32,237 bases of DNA from an uncultured Nitratifractor sp. (GCA_913054475.1 CAJXJF010000013.1:1-32237), one strand, 5' to 3'. Numbered from the stretch's first letter, positions 1 to 17,626 are shown. A program made the numbers and translations. Notes: generated from the letters alone by a model not told the origin.

Positions 1-126
1 ATTGGGAGATGGAAAGAAGCTACAGGAGGTGATGGAAATTTACGAGGTGCGGCTGGATGTTGCTCGTGAACATTTCTTGACATTATCCTCCCATGTGGTA
101 TTCTGCTGTGTTCCGAGACCTAATCT

Positions 127-2295
127 TTATGAAGATTTAAGTGGCATTGAATGTATGATCTGTATTTGTATATCGGAAGATACTTCCGCTATACCATTTT
201 TTAATTCTATCAGTTTTTCTATTGAAACAGCGTCGTTGAATTCGATTTCTAAATCTTGAACACCCGGAAGCAGATAAGCCTCGTAGTTGGATGGAAATCC
301 GATATTGTCCATTACACTTTTCCAATTTGAATCTAATTGCAATCTGATTTTGAATCTAATTTTTGTATCGGAATCGTTATCGTATAGAGGAGTATTAGCT
401 TTCGGATTTCCTGAATACACCACTATCGGGTGGGTTCTTTGAATATCGATTTCCGATGATTTACTCGATGATGCGTTTGCAAAATGCTTTTCGATCTTCC
501 AGATATCGTCTATAGTAATAGAGTTGAAATATATAAGATAATCCTTCGGGCCAAGCATTTTGTATATCTCTATCTTTATCTTTTCGTGATTAAGTCCTAT
601 GGCCTTTATTTTATTTTCAAGTTTTTCCAATTTATTCGTTATATCATTAGTGTTACAATTATCCTTGAAACCCACGAAGAGCAAAAGATCAAAAACGGCG
701 TTGTCGCTCTCTTCGTGGATGCCCATCTCTTTCCATTTAACAAGAGAATATTTCCTTTCGTAATAGCTGCCATCATCGCTTTGATTATTAGATGAAGATA
801 TCTTATTTTTTATTTCTTCAAGCCCATCTTTCTCTTCTAAACTCATAAAATTATATATTCCAAATACCATTTTTTTGCCATTATTTATCATTTTTGAAAC
901 AAAATCTTTTTCTGCTTTTCGAAGATTTACTTTGTATAGATGCAAAACATAAGGTTTGCAGCACCCATCTTCTGATTTTTCATCTATCAAGTATCTTCTA
1001 AAAAGACTTTTATGAGGTATTTGATCGTTTTTTAGAGATTCGATTTTTTTATTCCAGAAATTGCAGTATGCTTTTGTGATTTTATCTTCCCGACTATCTC
1101 CCCCCTTCTTCTTGGGCAAAATATCGTCATCGGCAAAATCTTCGAGAGACTCTATGATTTTTACAGTTAAATTCGTTATGGCATCGCTAAAATCTCTATA
1201 CTCTCTTCTATATATTTCGGATACTCTATATTTCTCCTCGAGTTTATCAAAAATGGCTCTTATAAGATAAGTGCCGATTGATAGAGGTTCTTCGGAGAGA
1301 TTCTTTTCGGAAACTCTCTTTTCCATCAAATCAAAAAGAACGAAGAGGCGAATCAACGCACTTGCAGCTTTGTCCAGTCCACTAAGGGGGCATAATCCGG
1401 GAGAACGATAATCTGCAATCGGATCGTAAAAAAACTCTTTGGCCAACCCTACGCCCGCTATCTCCTGAAAGGCGGCGTAGAGATAGGACTCTTCGTGCAG
1501 ATTGAAGGCAAAGATGTCCGATGCTATCTCTTCAGCAAGATTTTCCAAATCGGAGATAACACCTCTTGCATATTCATTTTTTGATAAGGTTTCAAATATT
1601 TTTCTCTTTATCTCCATAATCTTCGTTTTGTCGTTTTTCAAGAGCAAATGCCCAATCTCATGTGCTATTATTGGCAGAATACTTACGAGGTCATGATGAT
1701 AGAAGGAGAGTCTGATATAGTTTGCAGAAGTATTCCTGTCCTCTATGGAGCCGCTTTTGATATTAAAAAATTCATCATAAGCCCAATAGAAGAGGATGGT
1801 TGGCGTACTGCCGTCTTCGGACTTTCCAAAATACATCTTGAAGATTTCGTTGTAATAGGTCTGTAAAATATCGGTAAATGCTTTACTGGAAAAACGCTTG
1901 TTTATCTTAGGATAAGGTATATATTGGTTTAGATTGTCTTCCAAAAGCTGAAAAGTCTTGAAGCCGACATTCTCGAGAAATTTTTGAGTACTTTTGGCAA
2001 TTTCCCTGAAGACATCATAATACAAAAGGGCTTCAAATTCATCGACATTTTCCATATGAGAGAAGAGGCTTTCATATTTCTTATTGAATTTTGTTTGATT
2101 GAGCTCTAAATTTTTAAACAGGACTTCACATGTCTTTTTAATATCAAAGCAATCACCTTCTGATTCGTTTATACCAGCCATCTTATAGAAGCTCAATATC
2201 TTCTCTAAATTGTTCATTTCTTTGTTAAGCACTTCTGCCTTTTCATACATGGCCGCTTTGAAAAAAGTCTTTATATCACTTATATTATCAGACAT
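127..2295 (-). CDS. Predicted membrane-partnered zinc metalloprotease (gluzincin-like) with C-terminal ferredoxin-like repeats; unknown function
   Basis: 722-aa ORF; contains IIAHEIGHLLLKND (HExxH) followed about 40 aa later by NLAEEIASDIFAF, a plausible third Zn ligand Glu plus Asp. AT-rich compared with neighbouring genes. No family recognised. Confidence 0.8.
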   Translation of the reverse strand: MSDNISDIKTFFKAAMYEKAEVLNKEMNNLEKILSFYKMAGINESEGDCFDIKKTCEVLFKNLELNQTKFNKKYESLFSHMENVDEFEALLYYDVFREIAKSTQKFLENVGFKTFQLLEDNLNQYIPYPKINKRFSSKAFTDILQTYYNEIFKMYFGKSEDGSTPTILFYWAYDEFFNIKSGSIEDRNTSANYIRLSFYHHDLVSILPIIAHEIGHLLLKNDKTKIMEIKRKIFETLSKNEYARGVISDLENLAEEIASDIFAFNLHEESYLYAAFQEIAGVGLAKEFFYDPIADYRSPGLCPLSGLDKAASALIRLFVLFDLMEKRVSEKNLSEEPLSIGTYLIRAIFDKLEEKYRVSEIYRREYRDFSDAITNLTVKIIESLEDFADDDILPKKKGGDSREDKITKAYCNFWNKKIESLKNDQIPHKSLFRRYLIDEKSEDGCCKPYVLHLYKVNLRKAEKDFVSKMINNGKKMVFGIYNFMSLEEKDGLEEIKNKISSSNNQSDDGSYYERKYSLVKWKEMGIHEESDNAVFDLLLFVGFKDNCNTNDITNKLEKLENKIKAIGLNHEKIKIEIYKMLGPKDYLIYFNSITIDDIWKIEKHFANASSSKSSEIDIQRTHPIVVYSGNPKANTPLYDNDSDTKIRFKIRLQLDSNWKSVMDNIGFPSNYEAYLLPGVQDLEIEFNDAVSIEKLIELKNGIAEVSSDIQIQIIHSMPLKSS

Positions 2296-3331
2296 CTACA
2301 CCTTTCAATTCATATTTGACAGATGTTGCATTGCTCTCAATCGATAAAACTGTTTTCTTAGAAGAGGGGTTGTCCAGTTGCATGACAATCATGGTAATTA
2401 GAATCAATAAAATATTTACAATAGTGCCTATATCCAGAGGAGGAGCAAAATAGTCGATTTTTGAAAAATCCTCTTTTTTCTCTTTTGTTTTATCTTTCGA
2501 ATCATAACTCACATTGATTCTTTTGTGAATCACTCTATAAGATATCTTTTCTAAAAGTTTTCTATCATCTATAAGTATGCTATCTACACCTATTGATTTC
2601 TTGCTTTCCATAATGTTAATCACTCTTTTATACAAAATAGAGTCTTTATGGTATTGCCTGACAAATACAAGAAAGAATATCAAGACTATAGATTCATCTA
2701 TCACGAAATTCCAGACGGTTCCTTGAAGAAAGGTATCGAATAAAGTTCTATGTATAATTATCAGCGGCAATGCCATAACTATAAAAGAGACAAGCGGCCA
2801 TGTGGAGACAAAAAGAGAATTTTCATAAAGAGCGTCGTTTATCGATATGCGGGCAAACAGTGATTCCAATTTATTGTTTATTTTTTCCGAAGGATTCGTA
2901 ACCGTGAATATATAGTATATGGGGGAGAAATTTTTAAGCATTTTGAATCGATCACTCTCGATACTCAGTTCATAGATATGTCTTTCAATCAGATTTTCGA
3001 TCTTGTCACCAAGTATAAGTACATCGTTATAGCGGAAAACCATAGGGCGTAATCCTATAAAATTCGCATAGTATATTTTTGAAATCTCCCAGATACATTT
3101 ATAGTACAAGATGAAAAATAGTAAAAGAGTCAAAGAGATGATTTTGATTGGATCTACCGATGTATTAAAGAACAGAAAGATACAAATGTAAAGCATGGGA
3201 ATTAATGCATCTCTTTTACCGCATCTCTCTTCTTTCAGGGAGCAAATCAGATCTCGAAAATTGGAGTCATTTGTCTTTTTTTTATCTTGTCGCTCCGAAA
3301 AAAACGAGAACAATACCCTATTCTTGTGCAC
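2288..3331 (-). CDS. Multi-pass membrane protein of unknown function, translationally overlapping the metalloprotease gene
   Basis: 347-aa ORF with hydrophobic segments (LYICIFLFF..IISLTLLLFFILYY; SFIVMALPLIII; SIVLIFFLVFV; IGTIVNILLILITMIVM). GTG start preceded by GGGAAG. 8-bp overlap with the next ORF. Confidence 0.75.
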   Translation of the reverse strand: MHKNRVLFSFFSERQDKKKTNDSNFRDLICSLKEERCGKRDALIPMLYICIFLFFNTSVDPIKIISLTLLLFFILYYKCIWEISKIYYANFIGLRPMVFRYNDVLILGDKIENLIERHIYELSIESDRFKMLKNFSPIYYIFTVTNPSEKINNKLESLFARISINDALYENSLFVSTWPLVSFIVMALPLIIIHRTLFDTFLQGTVWNFVIDESIVLIFFLVFVRQYHKDSILYKRVINIMESKKSIGVDSILIDDRKLLEKISYRVIHKRINVSYDSKDKTKEKKEDFSKIDYFAPPLDIGTIVNILLILITMIVMQLDNPSSKKTVLSIESNATSVKYELKGVDV

Positions 3332-3376
3332 AAATCTTCCCTTTTTCGTCCTTGGACAGATTCGATCGTCGAACTA

Positions 3377-3580
3377 TCAAAATTTGAAATTGGTGGAAAT
3401 GGCAAGAGAACGGACTCCGCCGAGTTTGACTTTTTTTCCACCGTCGATACTGCTCATATCGTATTTGTATCGAATTTCACTTTTGCTTATTTCGACAATC
3501 CTCTCATCTCTTTCTCCAGCATTCTGTTCTCTTTTTTTCAGATAAGAATAGATTCTCGATTTTTTTCTTCCCTTTTTCAT
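3377..3580 (-). CDS. Possible small basic protein (67 aa) at the head of the accessory operon
   Basis: ATG lies just 6 nt downstream of a TATAAT box on the minus strand; Lys/Arg-rich product; ends 45 bp before the membrane protein gene. May instead be 5' UTR. Confidence 0.3.
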   Translation of the reverse strand: MKKGRKKSRIYSYLKKREQNAGERDERIVEISKSEIRYKYDMSSIDGGKKVKLGGVRSLAISTNFKF

Positions 3581-3586
3581 AGAAAG

Positions 3587-3592
3587 ATTATA
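3587..3592 (-). promoter_or_regulatory. Predicted -10 element (TATAAT) for the accessory module
   Basis: Minus strand reads gaaatttttaaTATAATctttctATG; T/A-rich upstream with no clear -35, typical of epsilonproteobacterial sigma70 promoters. Confidence 0.5.
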
Positions 3593-3808
3593 TTAAAAAT
3601 TTCCTTAAATTAAGCAAAAGATAAGAGCTTATTGTCCGAATTTTTCTTGTTAGCAGAATCAAAGATTGTAAGGCAAATATGTCGAAAAATCTTCTCGTTT
3701 CATATGGTGCACCCTTGTGTAGATAAGCTCTACCCCAAGGGGACTTTAGCACTCTTGCGATCTTGGCGCGGATGAGCTTATCCGCGACGAGTCTTTGCGC
3801 TTGTGAAA

Positions 3809-12494
<8,686 letters not shown>

Positions 12495-12532
12495 TTATAT
12501 TTGGTTGTGGTGTATGAATGGTGTAGATACAC

Positions 12533-12555
12533 AAAAAAACTATTCATGAATAGTT
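12533..12555 (-). terminator. Attenuator or intrinsic-terminator-like hairpin between rplL and rpoB
   Basis: Minus strand AACTATTCATGAATAGTTTTTTT: perfect 18-nt palindrome followed by a T run. Confidence 0.55.
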
Positions 12556-12606
12556 CATCTCTATATCACCCTCAGGGAGAGATACCGGGCAAAGGCCCGG
12601 CATGTG

Positions 12607-12978
12607 TTATTTGAGTTCGACAGTTGCGCCGGCCTCTTCGAATTGCTTCTTGAGTTCTTCCGCTTCCTCTTTGGATACGGCTTCTTTGATAGTGGTAGGT
12701 GCCTCTTCGACAGCCGCTTTGGCCTCCTTGAGTCCGAGACCCGTAACGGCACGAACGACCTTGATAACATTGATCTTCTTCGCGCCCACACCTGTAAGTA
12801 CAACATCGAATTCAGTCTGTTCTTCAACCGCTTCGGCAGCACCTGCACCGGCAGCTGCAACTACGGTAGCCTGTGCGGATACGCCGAACTTCTCTTCGAA
12901 CTCTTTTACCAACTCGCTAAGCTCGAGCACAGTAAGATTGGAGATATATTCAAGAACATCTTCTTTCGTACATGCCAT
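12607..12978 (-). CDS. rplL: 50S ribosomal protein L7/L12
   Basis: 123 aa; Ala-rich hinge and [16 protein letters not shown]-terminal domain. Confidence 0.98.
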   Translation of the reverse strand: MACTKEDVLEYISNLTVLELSELVKEFEEKFGVSAQATVVAAAGAGAAEAVEEQTEFDVVLTGVGAKKINVIKVVRAVTGLGLKEAKAAVEEAPTTIKEAVSKEEAEELKKQFEEAGATVELK

Positions 12979-13041
12979 TTCTTTTCCTTTTTGACTATAT
13001 TGTTTGATAGATAAAGACTCCCGGAAGAGTCCACATATGGA

Positions 13042-13527
13042 TTACGCCTCTTCTTCGCGCTTCTGTCTGAGGGCATCGAGTCCGATAGTGAAGTTTCGCA
13101 CCGGGGCCATCCAGACATTGAGAAGCATACCGATAAGCTCGTCGCGGCTTGGAAGCTTCGCCATCGCGACAAGAGTTGCGAGCTCGACACTTTTGCCTTC
13201 GAGAGCACCGGCTTTCATGACGAATCTATCTTTATACTCGATAGCCGCCTTGTCGGCAACCTTGCAGGTAGAGATCTGATCTTCTCCCCAAACGAAGAGA
13301 TTATTCTCTTTGAGTTCCAGATCGTCTATGCCCGCATTGGCAAGAGCGATGCTTGCAAGAGTGTTCTTCACAACTCTGACATGTGCACCATTCTCGGCCG
13401 CACTCAGGCGTACCTGCTCGAGCTCTTGACATTTCATACCTTTGTAGTCGCATACCACGATAGCATTCGACTCCTTGAAGGCATCGGTCAACTCAGCTAC
13501 AAGCTCTTCTTTCTCTGCTCTGGTCAT
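13042..13527 (-). CDS. rplJ: 50S ribosomal protein L10
   Basis: 161 aa; MTRAEKEELVAELTDAFKESNAIVVCDYKGM; located between rplA and rplL. Confidence 0.97.
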   Translation of the reverse strand: MTRAEKEELVAELTDAFKESNAIVVCDYKGMKCQELEQVRLSAAENGAHVRVVKNTLASIALANAGIDDLELKENNLFVWGEDQISTCKVADKAAIEYKDRFVMKAGALEGKSVELATLVAMAKLPSRDELIGMLLNVWMAPVRNFTIGLDALRQKREEEA

Positions 13528-13636
13528 TTCTACTCCTTTCAGACTTCAGAAGGGGTCTCCGCAACGGAGAGGTACAAAACCAGATTAAGCTTTCGCCCCC
13601 AACCTCTTCAGTCTAAGATAAAGGCGCAAGGCCTCT
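13528..13636 (-). promoter_or_regulatory. Candidate L10 leader (autoregulatory mRNA element) upstream of rplJ
   Basis: 109-nt gap before rplJ with hairpins and the segment GAGGTTGGGGGCGAAAGCTTAATC, resembling L10(L12)4-binding leaders; assigned by position and appearance only. Confidence 0.45.
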
Positions 13637-14341
13637 TTATTTAAGCTCCATCAACTCGTTGGTATCGAGCTTGACAGAGGGGCTCATAGTCAGCGATAGT
13701 ACGGCATTTTTGATATATCTACCCTTCGCACTGGCGGGTTTTGCTCTATTTATCTTCTCGACGAATGTTACGAGATTCTCTTTGAGTTTGTCGCTCTCGA
13801 AGCTCACCTTGCCAATTCCAGCATGGATGTTACCCTTCTTGTCAACACGGAAGTTCACCTGACCGCCCTTGGCATTTTTCACCGCCTGGGCCACATCCAT
13901 TGTTACCGTCCCTGTCTTGGGATTGGGCATCAGACCCTTGGGGCCGAGTATCCTAGCGACCTTGCCAAGCACACCCATCATATCGGGGGTAGCGATTACG
14001 ATATCGAAATCTATCTTACCCTCCTGGATATTGGCTATGAGCTCATCGTTGCCGACAAGATCAGCGCCCGCCTCTTTGGCTTCGTCTATCTTGGCACCCT
14101 TGGCGAAAACGGCGACTCTAACCGTCTTTCCAGTTCCGTTGGGCAGAACCACCGAACCCCTTATCATCTGGTCAGCATGTCTGGGATCGACATTCAGATT
14201 CAGGGCCACCTCGACAGTCTCATCGAACTTGGCTGATTTGAGAGACTTTACAGTCTCTATGGCTTCATCTATACTGTAGGCCTTCTTTCTATCTATCTTC
14301 TCGAGAAGAGACTCTTTTCTTTTGTTAAGTTTTTTAGACAT
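13637..14341 (-). CDS. rplA: 50S ribosomal protein L1
   Basis: 234 aa; [28 protein letters not shown]. Confidence 0.99.
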   Translation of the reverse strand: MSKKLNKRKESLLEKIDRKKAYSIDEAIETVKSLKSAKFDETVEVALNLNVDPRHADQMIRGSVVLPNGTGKTVRVAVFAKGAKIDEAKEAGADLVGNDELIANIQEGKIDFDIVIATPDMMGVLGKVARILGPKGLMPNPKTGTVTMDVAQAVKNAKGGQVNFRVDKKGNIHAGIGKVSFESDKLKENLVTFVEKINRAKPASAKGRYIKNAVLSLTMSPSVKLDTNELMELK

Positions 14342-14397
14342 TTTTCACTCCGCTTTATTTGCTCCCACTTTCTTTTGAATCTTGGTGGTAAAAAGAT

Positions 14398-14823
14398 TTA
14401 ATCTGTAATTTCGACTCCCATACTCTTGCATGAGCCGGCTATAATCTTGGCCGCCTGCTCTTTGTCGTTGGTATTGAGATCCTCTATCTTGAGCTCCACG
14501 ATTTTCATCAACTGCTCCTTGCTGATTTTGGCAACTTTGTTCAACAGAGGATTGCTACTACCCTTTTTGATGCCAGCCTCTTTCATTATGAGGTCGCTCG
14601 CTGGGGGCTGCTTCGTCTCGAAAGTGAAGCTCCTGTCGGAATAGACCGTTATAATTACAGGGACCTTGAAGCCCATCTTGTCTTTGGTCTTTTCGTTGAA
14701 TGCCTTGCAAAACTCCATGATATTAACACCGCGCTGTCCGAGCGCAGGTCCTACCGGAGGAGAGGGGTTGGCCTGTCCGGCAGGTATCATAAGTTTGAAT
14801 TTTTCAGTCACTTTTTTTGCCAT
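14398..14823 (-). CDS. rplK: 50S ribosomal protein L11
   Basis: 141 aa; [33 protein letters not shown]. Confidence 0.99.
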   Translation of the reverse strand: MAKKVTEKFKLMIPAGQANPSPPVGPALGQRGVNIMEFCKAFNEKTKDKMGFKVPVIITVYSDRSFTFETKQPPASDLIMKEAGIKKGSSNPLLNKVAKISKEQLMKIVELKIEDLNTNDKEQAAKIIAGSCKSMGVEITD

Positions 14824-14844
14824 GAACTGTCCTTCTTAATAGAG

Positions 14845-15375
14845 TTAGATTATTTTTTCGACCTGTGTATACAGTATTTCGACGGGTGTGTTTCTTCCGA
14901 AAATCGATACATTCAGCTTCAGTTTTCCATGATCCAGATCATACTCCTCCACCATACCGGTAAAGTTTGCGAAAGGACCATCGACGATTCTGACCATCTC
15001 TCCCGTTTCGAAATCGACTTTCGGTCTCGGTGCCGATTTCTTTTCCAATTTTTCCAAAATCACCTTGATGTCGGCTTCACTAAGAGGAGTGGGTGTCTTA
15101 TGCTCGCCGATAAATCGGGAAACTCTCGGAAGCGACTGAATCCTGTGCCATAGGTCGGTATCCAGATCTATGCGGGCGAAGACATAGCCCGAATAGAGCG
15201 ATCTTTCGCTTATCTTCTTCTGCCCGTCTTTGACTTCGATCACCTCTTCCGTAGGCACTACAACCTGATCTATCTTATCCTCCAGAGCATAATCGACAGC
15301 CATCTGCTCTATGGCTCTCTTTACCGATCTTTCACTGCCGGCATATGTCTGTATTGCATACCATTGATGTGCCAT
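14845..15375 (-). CDS. nusG: Transcription termination/antitermination protein NusG
   Basis: 176 aa; MAHQWYAIQTYAGSE, NGN and KOW domain (GEMVRIVDGPFANFTGMVEE). Confidence 0.98.
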   Translation of the reverse strand: MAHQWYAIQTYAGSERSVKRAIEQMAVDYALEDKIDQVVVPTEEVIEVKDGQKKISERSLYSGYVFARIDLDTDLWHRIQSLPRVSRFIGEHKTPTPLSEADIKVILEKLEKKSAPRPKVDFETGEMVRIVDGPFANFTGMVEEYDLDHGKLKLNVSIFGRNTPVEILYTQVEKII

Positions 15376-15383
15376 CTGTTACC

Positions 15384-15572
15384 TTATATGGATGAAGATA
15401 CTATAGTGGACATAAGAAAATCCACAATCGCCAGGAATATCGATATCACAGTTACAACCATAATCACCGCCACAAAGGCCTGGCGCACCTGTATCTTCGT
15501 TGGAAAGATTACCTTATCCAGTTCCCGTTTCGCATCGTTGAAAAAATTAGAAATATTAGAAAAAAATTCCAT
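15384..15572 (-). CDS. secE: Preprotein translocase subunit SecE
   Basis: 62 aa; REL.KVIFPTKIQVRQAFVAVIMVV typical of SecE; immediately upstream of nusG. Confidence 0.93.
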   Translation of the reverse strand: MEFFSNISNFFNDAKRELDKVIFPTKIQVRQAFVAVIMVVTVISIFLAIVDFLMSTIVSSSI

Positions 15573-15584
15573 GCTACCTTCTTA

Positions 15585-15660
15585 TGGCAGGCCAAGAGGG
15601 ACTCGAACCCCCGACACCTGGTTTTGGAGACCAGTGCTCTACCAACTGAGCTATTGGCCT
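15585..15660 (-). tRNA. tRNA-Trp (CCA)
   Basis: Cloverleaf on minus strand AGGCCAATAGCTCAGTTGGTAGAGCACTGGTCTCCAAAACCAGGTGTCGGGGGTTCGAGTCCCTCTTGGCCTGCCA; encoded CCA end. Confidence 0.97.
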
Positions 15661-15686
15661 ATATTATTGCTAAAGCGAGAAGAGCT

Positions 15687-15839
15687 TTACAGCTTCATCT
15701 CTTTGTGTACTGTGTGCTCTTTGCACCATTTGCAATATTTTTTAAGAGCAAGCTTCTCAGTGGTATTCTTCTTGTTTTTAACAGTATGATAATTTCTTCT
15801 GTTGCACTTTTCGCAACCAAGATGGACTGTTTCTCTCAT
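15687..15839 (-). CDS. rpmG: 50S ribosomal protein L33 (four-cysteine form)
   Basis: Translated by eye: [50 protein letters not shown] (50 aa). Absent from the ORF track, which appears to list only ORFs of about 60 aa or more. Confidence 0.95.
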   Translation of the reverse strand: MRETVHLGCEKCNRRNYHTVKNKKNTTEKLALKKYCKWCKEHTVHKEMKL

Positions 15840-15888
15840 CTAATACTCCCTTTTGTCAAATTCCGGGCGCAAGCCCGGTGGTAGAGAA

Positions 15889-17097
15889 TTACTCTACGAT
15901 TTTCGTTACAACTCCAGCACCTACGGTACGACCACCTTCACGGATAGCGAAGCGTGTACCCTCCTCGAGAGCGATAGGAGCTATGAGTTCGACATTGAGT
16001 TTTACATTGTCGCCGGGCATTACCATCTCCGTTCCTTCGGGAAGGATTACGGAACCGGTAACATCTGTCGTTCTTACATAGAACTGAGGGCGATAGTTGT
16101 TGAAGAAAGGTGTATGACGACCACCTTCCTCTTTTGTCAATACATAGACCTCTGCCTCGAACTTGGTGTGTGGTGTGATAGAACCAGGTTTACAAAGAAC
16201 CATACCTCTTTGAACTTCATCTTTGCCGATACCGCGCAGAAGTACACCAACATTGTCACCGGCCTCACCGCAATCCATCTCTTTGCGGAACATCTCGACG
16301 CCTGTTACGACAGTCTTTTGAGTATCCTTGAGACCAACGATTTCGATCTCGTCACTTACGCATACCTTACCTCTCTCGATCTTACCTGTAACGACCGTAC
16401 CTCTTCCTTGAATGGAGAAGATATCTTCGATAGGCATGAGGAAGTCTTTATCTGTCTCACGCTCGGGATCGGGGATATACTCATCTACTGCATCCATCAG
16501 AGCGATGATCTTTTCGGACCACTCTCCAAGCTGTCCTTTTTTGGCCTCTTCGAGAGCCTGGAATGCCGAGCCGGCGATGATAGGCGTATCGTCTCCGGGG
16601 AATTCATATTCGCTGAGAAGTTCACGAACTTCCATCTCTACGAGTTCGAGCATCTCTTCTTTATCCTCTTCGTCGAGTTGGTCCTCTTTGTTGAGGAAAA
16701 CGACGATATAGGGAACACCAACCTGGCGGGAAAGGAGAATGTGCTCTCTTGTCTGCGCCATCGGTCCGTCAGTGGCGGCGATAACGAGAATAGCACCATC
16801 CATCTGTGCCGCACCGGTAATCATGTTTTTAACATAGTCGGCGTGACCCGGGCAATCGACATGGGCATAGTGTCGTTTGTCGGTCTCATACTCAACATGG
16901 GAAGTAGCGATGGTTATACCGCGCTCTCTCTCTTCGGGTGCATTGTCGATCTGATCGTAGTCCATAAGTGCAGTATCGTTTTTGGTGGCGAGAACTGCAG
17001 TAATGGCTGCTGTCAGAGTAGTCTTACCATGGTCAACATGACCAATTGTACCAATGTTCACATGCGGTTTGGTACGCTCGAATTTTTCTTTTGCCAT
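15889..17097 (-). CDS. tuf: Elongation factor Tu
   Basis: 402 aa; [45 protein letters not shown]. Confidence 0.99.
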   Translation of the reverse strand: MAKEKFERTKPHVNIGTIGHVDHGKTTLTAAITAVLATKNDTALMDYDQIDNAPEERERGITIATSHVEYETDKRHYAHVDCPGHADYVKNMITGAAQMDGAILVIAATDGPMAQTREHILLSRQVGVPYIVVFLNKEDQLDEEDKEEMLELVEMEVRELLSEYEFPGDDTPIIAGSAFQALEEAKKGQLGEWSEKIIALMDAVDEYIPDPERETDKDFLMPIEDIFSIQGRGTVVTGKIERGKVCVSDEIEIVGLKDTQKTVVTGVEMFRKEMDCGEAGDNVGVLLRGIGKDEVQRGMVLCKPGSITPHTKFEAEVYVLTKEEGGRHTPFFNNYRPQFYVRTTDVTGSVILPEGTEMVMPGDNVKLNVELIAPIALEEGTRFAIREGGRTVGAGVVTKIVE

Positions 17098-17132
17098 TCT
17101 TCTCTCCTAGCATTTGTTTGTTTGCGACCGAT

Positions 17133-17138
17133 ATTATA
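17133..17138 (-). promoter_or_regulatory. Predicted -10 element (TATAAT) upstream of tuf
   Basis: Minus strand GCCGGTATAATATCGG, 35 nt upstream of the tuf ATG. Confidence 0.5.
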
Positions 17139-17227
17139 CCGGCTTTCGCTTAGACCCTACGCCAAGGTATGGACAAGACTCCTACGCCAGCGTGAGACTC
17201 CTGTCCATATCTATACCCTTCTTGTCG

Positions 17228-17302
17228 TGGAGCCCGGAAGCGGGATTGAACCGCCGACCTCTTCCTTACCAAGGAAGTGCTCTGCCACTGAGCTATCCGG
17301 GC
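17228..17302 (-). tRNA. tRNA-Thr (GGT)
   Basis: GCCCGGATAGCTCAGTGGCAGAGCACTTCCTTGGTAAGGAAGAGGTCGGCGGTTCAATCCCGCTTCCGGGCTCCA cloverleaf. Confidence 0.97.
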
Positions 17303-17416
17303 ACTCTTTATCTGAAAAATATAAAATATTAGTGTTTGATCACATACGACTTTGATGGTAAGCTATAACTGCGAAGTTTCAATCCGTATAGACAGCTATT
17401 GTACAGCTCCCAGTTA

Positions 17417-17493
17417 TGGAGCGGGAAACGGGACTCGAACCCGCGACCCTCAGCTTGGAAGGCTGATGCTCTAGCCAACTGAGCTATTCCCGC
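17417..17493 (-). tRNA. tRNA-Gly (TCC)
   Basis: GCGGGAATAGCTCAGTTGGCTAGAGCATCAGCCTTCCAAGCTGAGGGTCGCGGGTTCGAGTCCCGTTTCCCGCTCCA cloverleaf. Confidence 0.97.
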
Positions 17494-17510
17494 ATCTCGT
17501 AGTGAGATGG

Positions 17511-17596
<86 letters not shown>

Positions 17597-17626
17597 CCAC
17601 AATACTGGTCAAACACTGATAAATTA

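Noticed and set aside
2-259. 85-aa plus-strand ORF at the left edge
   Set aside because: Overlaps the 3' end of the metalloprotease gene in antisense; no domain or convincing RBS.
15853-17355. 500-aa plus-strand ORF
   Set aside because: Antisense to tuf and running through a tRNA gene; spurious.
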